A model generated the notes under the pieces. That model had not been told where the DNA came from, made no database searches, and saw nothing but the letters and a program-made list of their open reading frames with translations. A stretch of 64,000 nt of DNA, taken from assembly GCF_007859945.1 (NCBI RefSeq), contig NZ_SJPQ01000002.1, forward strand, positions 722,279-786,278, in the 5' to 3' direction. This DNA comes from Pseudobythopirellula maris. GTDB taxonomy: Bacteria; Planctomycetota; Planctomycetia; Pirellulales; Lacipirellulaceae. This document shows, one piece after another, positions 1 to 8,596 of the stretch; the stretch's first letter is position 1, and every line of letters begins with the position of its first letter. Position numbers and translations under genes: made by a program.

Positions 1-146
1 CTAGAAACTGAGAACCAATCTCAATCCAGGAATCTTAGCTACGCAGATTACTTTCGGCAAGTGGGGGAGCGGAAATCCATCGAAGCCCCCCTCGAAAGCA
101 CCTGCCGGGAGCTTTCGTGGGTCGCCCGGCAAGCAGGCGCCGCGGG

Positions 147-1238
147 TCAAACGTTGAACAAGAAGTGGCAAACGTCGCCGTCGTGCATGGTGTACGACTT
201 GCCCTCGACCCGCATTTTGCCCGCGTCGCGGATCGCCTTCTCGCTCTTGAGCTCGGTCAGGTCGTCCACCGAGTAGACCTCGGCCCGGATAAAGCCACGC
301 TCGAAGTCGGTGTGGATCACGCCGGCCGCCTGCGGGGCCGTGGCGCCGATCGGAACGGTCCAGGCCCGCACTTCCTTTTCGCCAGCCGTGAAGTAGCTCT
401 GCAGGCCGAGCACCCGATAGGCCGCCCGCGCCAGCAACGCCAACGCCGGCTCCTCGAGGCCAACCGACTCGAGCAGCTCGGCCCGGTCGTCCGCGTCGAG
501 CTCGCTCAGCTCGGCCTCGAGCCGGGCGCAAACGGGAACGACCTCGCTCCCCTCGGCCTCGGCGTGCTTGCGAACACGCTGGACCAGCTCGCCCTCGCCC
601 TTCAGATCGTCCTCCTCGACATTGGCCACGTAGAGCACGCGTTTGGCGGTGAGCAGCTGGAAACTGGCCATTTCCTTCTGATCGGCCGGGTCTTCCAGCT
701 GAATACCCCGCACCGCTTTGCCGTCGGCCAGCAGGGCGTGGCATTGCTCGAGCAGCCCGACGCGACGCTTCGCGTCTTTGTCGCCCGTGCGGGCGGTGCG
801 CTTCGCCTTGTCGAGCATCGACTCGACCGACTGCAGGTCGGCCAGCATCAGCTCGGTGTCGATCGTCTCGATGTCGCGGAGCGGGTCGACCGAGCCGTCG
901 ACGTGGGTGATGTCGCCGTCCTCGAAGCAGCGCACGGCGTGCAGGATGGCGTCGACGTTGCGGATGTGCGTGAGGAACTTGTTGCCCAGGCCCTCCCCCT
1001 CGCTGGCGCCGCGGACAATGCCCGCGATGTCGACCAGCTGCAGGATCGCGGGGATCACCTTCTGGGTCTTGATGTAGCCCTGGATCACGTCCAGCCGTGA
1101 ATCGGGCACCGGCACGGCGCCGACATTGGGCTCGATCGTGCAGAACGGGTAGTTCTCGCTGGCGATGCCGGCCGACGTGAGCGCGTTGAACAGGGTGCTT
1201 TTGCCGACATTCGGCAGACCGACGATGCCGGCTTCCAT
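147..1238 (-). CDS. ychF: Redox-regulated ribosome-binding ATPase YchF
   Basis: Obg-related P-loop NTPase of the YchF/OLA1 family, a cytoplasmic ribosome-associated protein that prefers ATP to GTP. The start at the ATG giving [14 protein letters not shown] yields 363 residues, the usual family length, with the P-loop at residues 7-14; the open frame continues upstream without a stop but that part has no family similarity. The switch segment [12 protein letters not shown] lies near residue 65. The base-recognition motif reads NVEE (about residue 204) instead of the GTPase NKxD, as expected for an ATP-preferring YchF. A TGS domain occupies roughly the last 85 residues and ends in the typical [10 protein letters not shown]. 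It is divergent from the following TPR gene across a 322-bp gap. Identification is secure; the start is fixed by the P-loop position. Confidence 0.96.
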   Translation of the reverse strand: MEAGIVGLPNVGKSTLFNALTSAGIASENYPFCTIEPNVGAVPVPDSRLDVIQGYIKTQKVIPAILQLVDIAGIVRGASEGEGLGNKFLTHIRNVDAILHAVRCFEDGDITHVDGSVDPLRDIETIDTELMLADLQSVESMLDKAKRTARTGDKDAKRRVGLLEQCHALLADGKAVRGIQLEDPADQKEMASFQLLTAKRVLYVANVEEDDLKGEGELVQRVRKHAEAEGSEVVPVCARLEAELSELDADDRAELLESVGLEEPALALLARAAYRVLGLQSYFTAGEKEVRAWTVPIGATAPQAAGVIHTDFERGFIRAEVYSVDDLTELKSEKAIRDAGKMRVEGKSYTMHDGDVCHFLFNV

Positions 1239-1560
1239 GGCGTGGGGGCGGGTTCGGGTAATGAATCGGTGGGGAAGGGGGGCGCGTCCCCCCAGCCGTG
1301 GGGCAGGGGGGGCGGCAAACCCTCTGGGGAGCGACGATTCTAGGCCCGTCGCCGCAACGAGAACAGCCGCCGCCCGGGCGGCGTACGGAACCATGCGCTT
1401 TGCTGCCACGTCGCACACTCTGCGCAGACGCCGCAAACCAACATGGCCTTCGGCCGAGTCTACCGCAATAATGCCCCCTAGAGCCGACGCCGGGCCTATG
1501 CAGCTCGGCCGAACGGCCCCGGACGGAATCGCTACGCCAGCCGACAGAAAGAGTCACCCG
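1239..1560. other. Divergent intergenic region, ychF / TPR gene
   Basis: A 322-bp spacer between two divergently transcribed genes, so it should hold both promoters. On the plus strand AATAAT at 1467-1472 resembles a -10 box about 90 bases before the TPR gene, but there is no good -35 partner. No hairpin, repeat or small gene was recognised. Confidence 0.4.
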
Positions 1561-3459
1561 ATGCGCCGCCACGTCTTGTCGCTCCCGATCGCCCTGCTTC
1601 TCGCCGCGGGCCTCGCCCTGCCCTGGTCCGCCCTGCCCGCCGTTGGGCAAGAGCCCGCCGAACAGACAACCTCGGAACAGGCAACCTCGGAATCGGCGGC
1701 CCCAGCCGAGGAACCCGCCGACGAGCCGGAGGAAGCCCTCGAGAGCGAAGCCGCCTCAGAACCCGAAGCACGCGAAGAGGCCGACCCCGAGCCCAACGCC
1801 AATCCCGGCCAGGCCGACCTCGATCGCGCTTTGGAGATGAAGTTCGAAGCAACCGGCATCGGCGACCTGAACAAGGTGGTCGACCTGATTGATCTGGCTT
1901 TGGAGAAGGGACTCGACGCGGAAAACACCGACTTCGCCGAGCAGGTGCTCACAGCCACGATCTTCCAGCGCGCCGCCGCCCTGTCGGCCGCGGTGCTCAA
2001 GAACCAGAACGTCGACCCGCGTCAGGACCCGCGTTGGACGCAAATCCGCTCGATGGCGCTGACCGACCTGATGCGTTGCGTGAGCCTCGACGAATCGCTG
2101 ACCGACGCGTGGATGCTGATCGGCCGCCTGCAGTCGCTCAAGATGGGCAACAAGAGCGAGGCCCGCCGGGCGCTCACCAAGGTGATCCAAGCCGCCGAGG
2201 CGGCCGCCCAAGACCCGGCGCTCGATCAGATCGAACCCGACAAGCTGGCGCAGGCGTACGCCCTGCGCGGCGTGGCCCGGGAGGACGGCGGCCGGCGCCT
2301 GAAGGACCTGAACCGGGCGGTGGAGCTCGTCCCGGAGAAAGTCGAATTCCTGTTGCTGCGAGCCAAGCACCACCAAGCCACCGGCGACGCCGAGTCCTGC
2401 CTGGCCGACATCGATCACGCCCTCGAGCTCGAGCCCGGCAACTTCGCCGTCCACGAACTCAAGGCGCTCGCGCTGCTCATGCAAAAGAAGAACGAGGAGG
2501 CGTTGGAGAGTTTCAACCGCGCCAGCGAGCTCGCCCCCGAAGCGCTCTCTCCGTACCAATTCCGCGGCAAGGTATACAACGAGCTTGGCGACACCGAAGC
2601 GGCGCTCGAGCAACTCGACAAGGCGATCGAGCTTCAGCCGAACGACCTCACTTCGCTGCTGATCCGCGCCGAGCTGTACAACGCCCAAGAGCGTTACCAG
2701 GAGGCGCTCGGCGATGTCGAGACTGCGCTCGCCCTGCAGCCCGGACTGGCAAGCGCCCACTTGATGCGGGTCCGGCTGCTCGAGGTGCTCGGCCGCGGCG
2801 AAGAGGCGCTCGCCACGATGCAAAAGATCGCCCAGGCCGCCCCCAATGACCCCGGGGTGCAGCTGCAACTCGGCTTGATGCACGTCAGCCGTGAACAAAC
2901 GGAGCCCGCCATCGAAGCGCTCTCACGCACCATCGACCTGGCGCCCGCGAACCCCATCGCCTACCAACTGCGCGGCGACATGCGGCTGCTCGTGGGCGAC
3001 CACGCCGGGGCGATCGAGGACTTCGATCGGGCGAACACGCTCGCGCCGGACAACCCGGGCGTGCTGAACAACTACGCCTGGACCCTGGCCACCTCACCGA
3101 ACGACGACCTCCGCGACGGGGCACGGGCGATCGAGCTGGCCCGTGAGGCGTGTGAGCTCACCGAGTACGAGCAGCCCCACATCCTCAGCACCCTGGCCGC
3201 CGCCTACGCCGAGAGCGGCGATTTCGAACAGGCCCAAGAGTGGTCCGCCAAGGCGGTCGCCATGGGCGACGAAGACTACGACGGCCAGCTCTCGAAGGAG
3301 CTGGCGAGCTACCAACGCGGCGAGCCGTGGCGCGAGCGGCAGACCGAAGGCGTGGAGGAGGCGGAAGAGACCGAGGGCGATGCTCCCGCGAGCGACGACG
3401 CCGACCCGATGGCCGACAAGCCCGCCGACCCGGCCCCGGCGCAGACGATGAGCTTCTGA
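1561..3459 (+). CDS. Secreted tetratricopeptide-repeat protein
   Basis: A 632-residue protein. It begins with a signal peptide (MRRHVLSLPIALLLAAGLAL, cleavage probably after VGQ or ALP-A), followed by a low-complexity acidic linker rich in Glu, Ala, Ser and Pro up to about residue 85. The rest is a long array of tetratricopeptide repeats, recognisable by spaced motifs such as ALALLMQKKNEEALESFNRA and AIELQPNDLTSLLIRAELYN, ending in an acidic tail. TPR arrays mediate protein-protein contacts; the partner cannot be told from sequence. The open frame extends upstream to 1165, but only the ATG at 1561 gives a signal peptide. The linker contains an imperfect 15-base duplication encoding TTSEQATSES. 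Exported location is inferred; the specific role is unknown. Confidence 0.85.
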   Translation: MRRHVLSLPIALLLAAGLALPWSALPAVGQEPAEQTTSEQATSESAAPAEEPADEPEEALESEAASEPEAREEADPEPNANPGQADLDRALEMKFEATGIGDLNKVVDLIDLALEKGLDAENTDFAEQVLTATIFQRAAALSAAVLKNQNVDPRQDPRWTQIRSMALTDLMRCVSLDESLTDAWMLIGRLQSLKMGNKSEARRALTKVIQAAEAAAQDPALDQIEPDKLAQAYALRGVAREDGGRRLKDLNRAVELVPEKVEFLLLRAKHHQATGDAESCLADIDHALELEPGNFAVHELKALALLMQKKNEEALESFNRASELAPEALSPYQFRGKVYNELGDTEAALEQLDKAIELQPNDLTSLLIRAELYNAQERYQEALGDVETALALQPGLASAHLMRVRLLEVLGRGEEALATMQKIAQAAPNDPGVQLQLGLMHVSREQTEPAIEALSRTIDLAPANPIAYQLRGDMRLLVGDHAGAIEDFDRANTLAPDNPGVLNNYAWTLATSPNDDLRDGARAIELAREACELTEYEQPHILSTLAAAYAESGDFEQAQEWSAKAVAMGDEDYDGQLSKELASYQRGEPWRERQTEGVEEAEETEGDAPASDDADPMADKPADPAPAQTMSF

Positions 3460-3478
3460 CCGGCGGGCGGCGCGGCGC

Positions 3479-4642
3479 CTAGAGCGGCGGCCGACGGCGC
3501 GTGGTGACACACAGGTCGTCGCCAAACTGCTCGCAGCTGAGCGGCTCGAACACGCGGGCGTCGGCGATCCGCTCGAGCCCCGTGCCGGCCACCGGACCGG
3601 GCGCCCCCGCCCCGCCGATCACCTTGGGGGCAAGGAACACGCGCGCCTCGTCGATCGCGTCGCGGTCGAACAGCGCGCCGAGCAGCCCGCCGCCCCCTTC
3701 GACCAAGACGTTCGTCAGCCGTCGTCGGCCTAGCTCTTCGAGCGTGCAGGCGGCGATCCCGCCAAGGTCTTGGCCCTCGGTCACGAGCACCTCAACGCCC
3801 CGCGATCGCAACGCCTCGGCGTCGCTCGCCGGGTAGTCGGCGCCCACCGCCGCGAGCACCGGGCCGTCGGCCAGCGAGTCGAACAAACGCCGCGTCGGGG
3901 GTCCCGGCCGTGTGAGACCCACGACGATTCGCAGCGGCACGCGGGGCCCTGGGGGGCGGGCCGTGAGCAGCGGGTCGTCGGCCGCGAGCGTGCCGGGGCC
4001 CACCACCACGGCGTCGACCACGCCGCGCAGCCGGTGGACCTGCTTGCGTGATTCGTCGCCCGAGATCCACTGGCTGTCGCCACCGGCGGCGGCGATCTTG
4101 CCGTCGAGCGTCATCGCCCACTTGGCGATAACCCACGGCAGGCCGCGCTGCTGAAGTTTGAGGTAGGGGGCGAGCAGCCGCAGCGCCTCGGCCCCGCCCT
4201 GCCCGACCTCGCACGCCACCCCCTCGCGACGCAAGCGCTCGAAGCCGCCGCCGTCGACCCGGGGGTCGGGGTCGCGGACCGCGGCGAACACCCGCTCGAC
4301 GCCGGCGTGCAAAATCGCCTCGACGCAGGGGGGCGTCTTGCCGGTGTGGGCGCACGGCTCGAGGGTGACGAAGAGCGTGGCGCCGCGCGCCTTGTCGCCC
4401 GCCTGAGCCAGCGCCGCGGCCTCGGCGTGGGGGCCGCCAAACCGCGCGTGCCACCCCTCGCCGACAACGCGGTACGCGCCCGCGTCGGTCCGCCGGGCCA
4501 CGACGCAGCCGACCATCGGGTTGGGCTCGACCGCCCCCTCGCCGCGGGCGGCGAGCTCCAGGGCACGGCGCATGCAGGCGGCTTCGTCCGCCAGCGTGTC
4601 GGGCGGGTCTGCGCCGTCGGTGGGATAGGGGTCGCGACTCAC
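3479..4642 (-). CDS. ribD: Bifunctional riboflavin deaminase/reductase RibD
   Basis: Catalyses steps two and three of riboflavin synthesis: deamination of 2,5-diamino-6-ribosylamino-4(3H)-pyrimidinone 5'-phosphate, then NADPH reduction of the ribosyl side chain. The N-terminal deaminase domain shows the zinc site HAEAAAL (about residue 72) and PCAHTGKTPPC (about 95-106). The reductase domain begins near WAMTLDGKIA (about residue 165) and keeps ISGDESRKQVHRLR and LVEGGGGLLGALFD. The chosen GTG start at 4642 overlaps the upstream gene's TGA as GTGA, suggesting translational coupling, and gives 387 residues; a GTG at 4654 and an internal ATG before RRALELAA are alternatives. No other rib genes or FMN riboswitch are nearby, so ribD is separated from the rest of the pathway. 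Confidence 0.93.
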   Translation of the reverse strand: MSRDPYPTDGADPPDTLADEAACMRRALELAARGEGAVEPNPMVGCVVARRTDAGAYRVVGEGWHARFGGPHAEAAALAQAGDKARGATLFVTLEPCAHTGKTPPCVEAILHAGVERVFAAVRDPDPRVDGGGFERLRREGVACEVGQGGAEALRLLAPYLKLQQRGLPWVIAKWAMTLDGKIAAAGGDSQWISGDESRKQVHRLRGVVDAVVVGPGTLAADDPLLTARPPGPRVPLRIVVGLTRPGPPTRRLFDSLADGPVLAAVGADYPASDAEALRSRGVEVLVTEGQDLGGIAACTLEELGRRRLTNVLVEGGGGLLGALFDRDAIDEARVFLAPKVIGGAGAPGPVAGTGLERIADARVFEPLSCEQFGDDLCVTTRRRPPL

Positions 4643-6885
4643 GTGGGGGTCCACAGCTTCTTCGAGCCGCCGGCGCCGCCCGCTTCGCCATCGGGGGTCC
4701 AGATCGCCCCCGCCGGTTCGGCGCCCTGCGGCGGCGAGGGGATGCCGGCCTCGGGGGGCGCGCCGGGCGCGTCGCGGGGATCGTCAGAAATCGCCCCGAG
4801 CGAGTAGAGCAACTGGTAGAGCTGCTCGGGAACGCCGGGCTCGCTGAGGTGCTCGTCGCGCAGGTGCGCTATCATCGTGTTGGCCTCTTCCGACTTGCCG
4901 AGCATGACCAGCAGCTCCAGCTCGAAGATGTCCCACGGCGCCGAGCTCTTGCCCTGGGCCTCGGCCGCTTGGCGGGCGCGCTCGACCCACTCGAGGGCCC
5001 GTTCGTGGTCGTCCTCGAGCGAGATGAGTCGCTCGAAAGCCTCGTCGGTCGACACAACACCAGCCAGCGAAGGACGGCTGACCACTTCGGCAGCGGCGCG
5101 AAGCAGCAGCGCCGTGGCGCCGGCCAGGGTCGCTCGCTGGTAGAGGCTCGCCAGCGTGTCGTCGGAAACCGCCGTCAAGTCGAGACGCGCCGCGCGGACG
5201 AGCGGCAGCGTTTCGGGGTCGGCGTCGGCGGGCGCGATCGGTGTCGGCTCGGCCATCGAGAGACGCCCACGAAGCTCGCGCAACGCCTCGGCGTGACGGC
5301 CCATGCCGGGGGTCTGCTCGAGGATGAGCATCGCCGCGGCGAGCGGCAGCCGCAGCGTGTCGTCGCCCACGGCGGCCTCGGGCGACTTGCCCGCCAGCGT
5401 GGTTTGCTCGAGCTTGGGCCACTGGTTGAGGATCACGTCGCGGCGGTGGGCGAGTTGCAGCTCGCGCCGCATCGCCGGGGTCGCGCCTTCGGGCAGGTGC
5501 GCCCGGTAGGCGAAAGCCCGCTCGATGGCCGGCGTCTGGTCGATCGTTTCGGTCTCGGTTTCATCGCCCAACGCGTCGCCGGCCGCCTCGGCCACGATCG
5601 CCCGCACGCGGTCGAAATCGTCGTCGCGGTCCGTGACCAGCACGAGACGTTCCTCGCGGTCGGTCCGCCGGCCGTAGTGCGACAGAAAGCCCATGATCCG
5701 CGGCGCCGTGGCGAGGGTCAGCCCGTCGGGGCTGTCGAGCGCGGGGCTGTCGAGCACCATGTACGCGCGACGCGGCGCCGGGCCGTGGCTCTCCTTCCAC
5801 TCGTTCGGGTCGACATCGTGCGGCACGAGCCGCTTGTCGACGGCGAGCCGCTCGACCACAGCCTCTTCGTCGGCGATCGCGTAAGTCACGCGCACCACGT
5901 CGTACGACACCTGATCGCCGCTGCGATCGAGCAGTTGGGCGATCGCAGCGGTCTCGACCGCGTCGTCCGCCAAGGAATCGCCCTCCGCTGGCAACGCGGC
6001 GGCGTAGGCGTGAAAGCCCTCGACCATGCGGTCGGTCTCGCCGAGCCAACCGAGCAGCAACGCGTGGTTGTAGACGAAGGTCGCCTCGTCGGGGTGCTGC
6101 TCGCACAAGGCCTCGAGCTTCTGGGCCGCCGCCCGCCACATGCCGCGGCTGGCGAGCAGCTGAGCGCGGTCGTGCTCGGCCTCGGCGGCGTGCTCTTCGG
6201 GCGTGTCGCGCAGGTAGAGCTGGTCGCGCAGCAAGAGCGGCATGCCGCCCATTTGGTTGAGCCGCATCAGCAACTGCATCGCGCGGGTGTCTTCGCCGCC
6301 GCTGATGCCCTGGTACAGCCACAGGTGGGCCCGGGCGGCGATCAGGTCGCCCGAGACCAACAAGGCCTGCCCCACCGCCCCAACGGCTTCGAGCACACGC
6401 AGCGGCAGGTCGCGCTCGATCAGCTCGAGCGCGCGTTGCAACGCGTCGACCGCTTGGCGGACCGTCTCTTTGTCGGCGACGGTCTCTTCGGCTCGGCTTC
6501 TGGGGAGCATGCTATCGGCGTGCTGGCTTGGCTCGGCCTGGCCGTCGCCGCTCTCGGCGGGGGCGACAGCCCGCGCCCCCGCTAGCATCGCCGCCAGTGC
6601 GTGCGCCGAGGGGCTGTTGGGGTCGACCTCGACCAGCTGGCCGACGGTTTGCTCGGCGGCGTCGTGGTCGCCGATCGACAACTCGATCGAGGCCTTCAAG
6701 TCGAGCAGCGAGGGTCGGCCCGGCGCTTTCTGGAGGGTCTGCTCGAGACGCTTGAGCGCGGCGCGAGGCTGATCGCCCTCGACCATGGCGTGGATCTTCT
6801 CGATATCGCCAAGCAAATCGCCACAGCAGAACTTCAGCTTTTTGCCACTGCCGCAGGGACAAGGCGAGTAGGGGTCTACCGACAT
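4639..6885 (-). CDS. SEC-C motif and TPR-containing protein
   Basis: A 748-residue protein beginning with a SEC-C zinc-binding motif (PCPCGSGKKLKFCC at residues 8-21), the small module first known from the SecA C-terminus and found in many unrelated proteins. The rest is Ala/Leu/Glu-rich helical sequence with TPR-like pairs (AALKRLEQTLQKAPGRPSLL; VYNHALLLGWLGETDRMVEG) and no recognised catalytic domain. There is no signal peptide, so it is probably cytoplasmic. Its stop codon overlaps the GTG of ribD (GTGA), so the two genes are probably co-translated, although no functional link to riboflavin is known. I do not recognise a specific function. The ATG is well placed because the SEC-C motif follows immediately. 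Confidence 0.82.
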   Translation of the reverse strand: MSVDPYSPCPCGSGKKLKFCCGDLLGDIEKIHAMVEGDQPRAALKRLEQTLQKAPGRPSLLDLKASIELSIGDHDAAEQTVGQLVEVDPNSPSAHALAAMLAGARAVAPAESGDGQAEPSQHADSMLPRSRAEETVADKETVRQAVDALQRALELIERDLPLRVLEAVGAVGQALLVSGDLIAARAHLWLYQGISGGEDTRAMQLLMRLNQMGGMPLLLRDQLYLRDTPEEHAAEAEHDRAQLLASRGMWRAAAQKLEALCEQHPDEATFVYNHALLLGWLGETDRMVEGFHAYAAALPAEGDSLADDAVETAAIAQLLDRSGDQVSYDVVRVTYAIADEEAVVERLAVDKRLVPHDVDPNEWKESHGPAPRRAYMVLDSPALDSPDGLTLATAPRIMGFLSHYGRRTDREERLVLVTDRDDDFDRVRAIVAEAAGDALGDETETETIDQTPAIERAFAYRAHLPEGATPAMRRELQLAHRRDVILNQWPKLEQTTLAGKSPEAAVGDDTLRLPLAAAMLILEQTPGMGRHAEALRELRGRLSMAEPTPIAPADADPETLPLVRAARLDLTAVSDDTLASLYQRATLAGATALLLRAAAEVVSRPSLAGVVSTDEAFERLISLEDDHERALEWVERARQAAEAQGKSSAPWDIFELELLVMLGKSEEANTMIAHLRDEHLSEPGVPEQLYQLLYSLGAISDDPRDAPGAPPEAGIPSPPQGAEPAGAIWTPDGEAGGAGGSKKLWTPT

Positions 6886-7234
6886 CGGGCCGCCAATTGG
6901 GGGAGTTTATGCGAGGGTCTCCTCAACCGCCACGCGCGGCCCAAAGGGGCCGGGGCGGGGGAGACGGTGTTTCCAAGCCCCCGATTCTACCGCCGCAGCC
7001 GGCGGCTTCCACCGCTAGATGGGCCGCTCGCGCGAAACTAGGAGGAATGCGCCGCGGGCGCCGATTTTCCGGATTCTGCCGGTAATGACTCCATTCCGGG
7101 CTGCACAAGGTCGATCTACCGGTACTAACGGCCCTGTTCTAAGCGGAGTGCGCCTCCGATCGGACAGCGGCAACCAAGGCCCTAGAAGGCCTCCCTAGCA
7201 GGGAAAGACACGCGTGCCTGAGGAGAAACGACAG
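6886..7234. other. Divergent intergenic region before the BBP7-like gene
   Basis: A 349-bp spacer between the divergent SEC-C gene and the barrel protein gene; it must hold both promoters and a leader for the latter. An AGGAGG followed after one base by ATG (near 7047) opens only a 12-codon frame and is not accepted as a gene. No convincing -35/-10 pair, terminator or RNA was seen. Confidence 0.4.
7220..7225 (+). promoter_or_regulatory. Ribosome binding site deciding the barrel protein start
   Basis: GAGGAG lies nine bases before the GTG at 7235. It falls inside the longer frame that would start at GTG 7214, and therefore supports the later start, which also places the signal peptide at the N-terminus. 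Confidence 0.6.
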
Positions 7235-8533
7235 GTGGCCAGTCCCCAAATCACGACCGCCGCGGCGTTTGCCGCGATATTGACGGCCCTTACCATGCCG
7301 GCCCTTGCGCAGAATCTGCCGACGCCGATGGAGGAGATGCCTCCCTCGAGCCGTCAAACGCTCACCATGCCCGGGCCCACGCTCGGCGCGGAGCCGACCG
7401 ATTCAGCGGCGCCGTCGGTCGACGACGTGATGCGCGTCGAGTCGGCCGAATCGAGCGGCGTGAAAATGTCGTACGACGACTACGCCATGAACCAGATGCC
7501 CGCGCTCACCGAGAGCTCGGCCACCTGGCTGCGGCGTGGGATATGGTACGCCGACCTCGAAGGCGTGGTGTACGATCGCGTCTGGGACCGCGAGGAGCTC
7601 TCGATCGCCACCAACACGGTCGCCTTCGGCAACAACTTGTTCGACATCGGTGCGATCGGCGTGAACGTGAGCGATCACGGCAGCGAAGGCCACGGTCGAT
7701 TGACGCTCGGCCGCTTCTTGTTTCGCGACCTGAACAACCGCGACCACACGGCCGAGATGGTTGTCTTCGGCGGCGGCGAGCACTACCAGCGTCAACAGGC
7801 CGATTCAACCTTTCCTGGCGGGATCACGCTGACCACCTCGGTGCTGATCGACAGCACGACCCCGAGCCTGGATCAATCCGATTCGATGTCGATGGACTAC
7901 GACAGCCGGTTCCACAGCTGGGAGTGGAACTACCGGGTCGCCGAACGCTTGAATCACGATCGGATGGAGCTGATGCCCTCGGGCAACTGGGTCCGTCGGG
8001 CGCCGCACGGTTACACCAAGGAGTACCTCTTCGGCTTGCGGCTGTTCGACCTCGAAGAGGAGCTGCTGCTCGAGGCCCAAGGGGTCCGTTCGGTCAACCA
8101 AACCGATGGATCAACCGACGGCGACTTCCGTGTGAAGACCAGCAACAACCTGTTCGGGCCGCAGTTCGGCCTCGGGCTGACCTACGAGACCGACCGTTGG
8201 AACGTCTCGTTCCACGGCAAGAACGGCGTGTTCATCAACGACGCCAGCCTCAGCCGCAGCTTGGCGTACAACAACTCGCCCTCCGGAACGGCGGACGATT
8301 TCTCGAGAGAAGTGAACCGCAACAAGCTGTCGTACATGATGCAAGCCGGCATCGTCGGACGCTACCACCTGCGGCCGAACCTGTCGCTGCGGGCGAGCTA
8401 CGAAGTGATGTACGTCACCTCCGTGGCGCTGGCCCCGGATGAGCTCGACTTCACGCCTGAGAAGATCGACTTCAGCGTGTCGGGCGACCCGTTCTACCAC
8501 GGCGTGTCGTTCGGCACGGAGTACTACTGGTAG
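7235..8533 (+). CDS. BBP7-like outer membrane beta-barrel protein
   Basis: A 432-residue predicted outer-membrane protein. The GTG at 7235 follows a good GAGGAG site and gives the signal peptide MASPQITTAAAFAAILTALTMPALAQ. After a Pro/Ser-rich linker, the mature part starts with a WYADLEGVVYDR strand and consists of alternating amphipathic strands with many aromatic residues (LTLGRFLFRDLN, FHSWEWNYRVAERL, LSLRASYEVMYVTSVAL). It ends in a C-terminal strand closing with YYW, the aromatic terminus expected for barrels assembled by BamA. This pattern resembles the planctomycete BBP7 putative porin family; that assignment is by eye and only moderately sure. The neighbouring plus-strand RND exporter starts 63 bases downstream and may be co-transcribed. 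Confidence 0.6.
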   Translation: MASPQITTAAAFAAILTALTMPALAQNLPTPMEEMPPSSRQTLTMPGPTLGAEPTDSAAPSVDDVMRVESAESSGVKMSYDDYAMNQMPALTESSATWLRRGIWYADLEGVVYDRVWDREELSIATNTVAFGNNLFDIGAIGVNVSDHGSEGHGRLTLGRFLFRDLNNRDHTAEMVVFGGGEHYQRQQADSTFPGGITLTTSVLIDSTTPSLDQSDSMSMDYDSRFHSWEWNYRVAERLNHDRMELMPSGNWVRRAPHGYTKEYLFGLRLFDLEEELLLEAQGVRSVNQTDGSTDGDFRVKTSNNLFGPQFGLGLTYETDRWNVSFHGKNGVFINDASLSRSLAYNNSPSGTADDFSREVNRNKLSYMMQAGIVGRYHLRPNLSLRASYEVMYVTSVALAPDELDFTPEKIDFSVSGDPFYHGVSFGTEYYW

Positions 8534-8596
8534 GCCGCCGACGAGTCGATGTTTCTCCCCTAGTTCCAGCGACGCGGCCACGAGCGCCCGAACGCG

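Noticed and set aside
103-131. Hairpin TGCCGGG/CCCGGCA after ychF
   Set aside because: A stem of seven base pairs with a long loop and no T tract on the minus strand; too weak to list as a terminator.
7047-7085. Tiny open frame of 12 codons after AGGAGG
   Set aside because: Only one base separates AGGAGG from the ATG, and the frame has no conserved feature; it is not accepted as a leader peptide.
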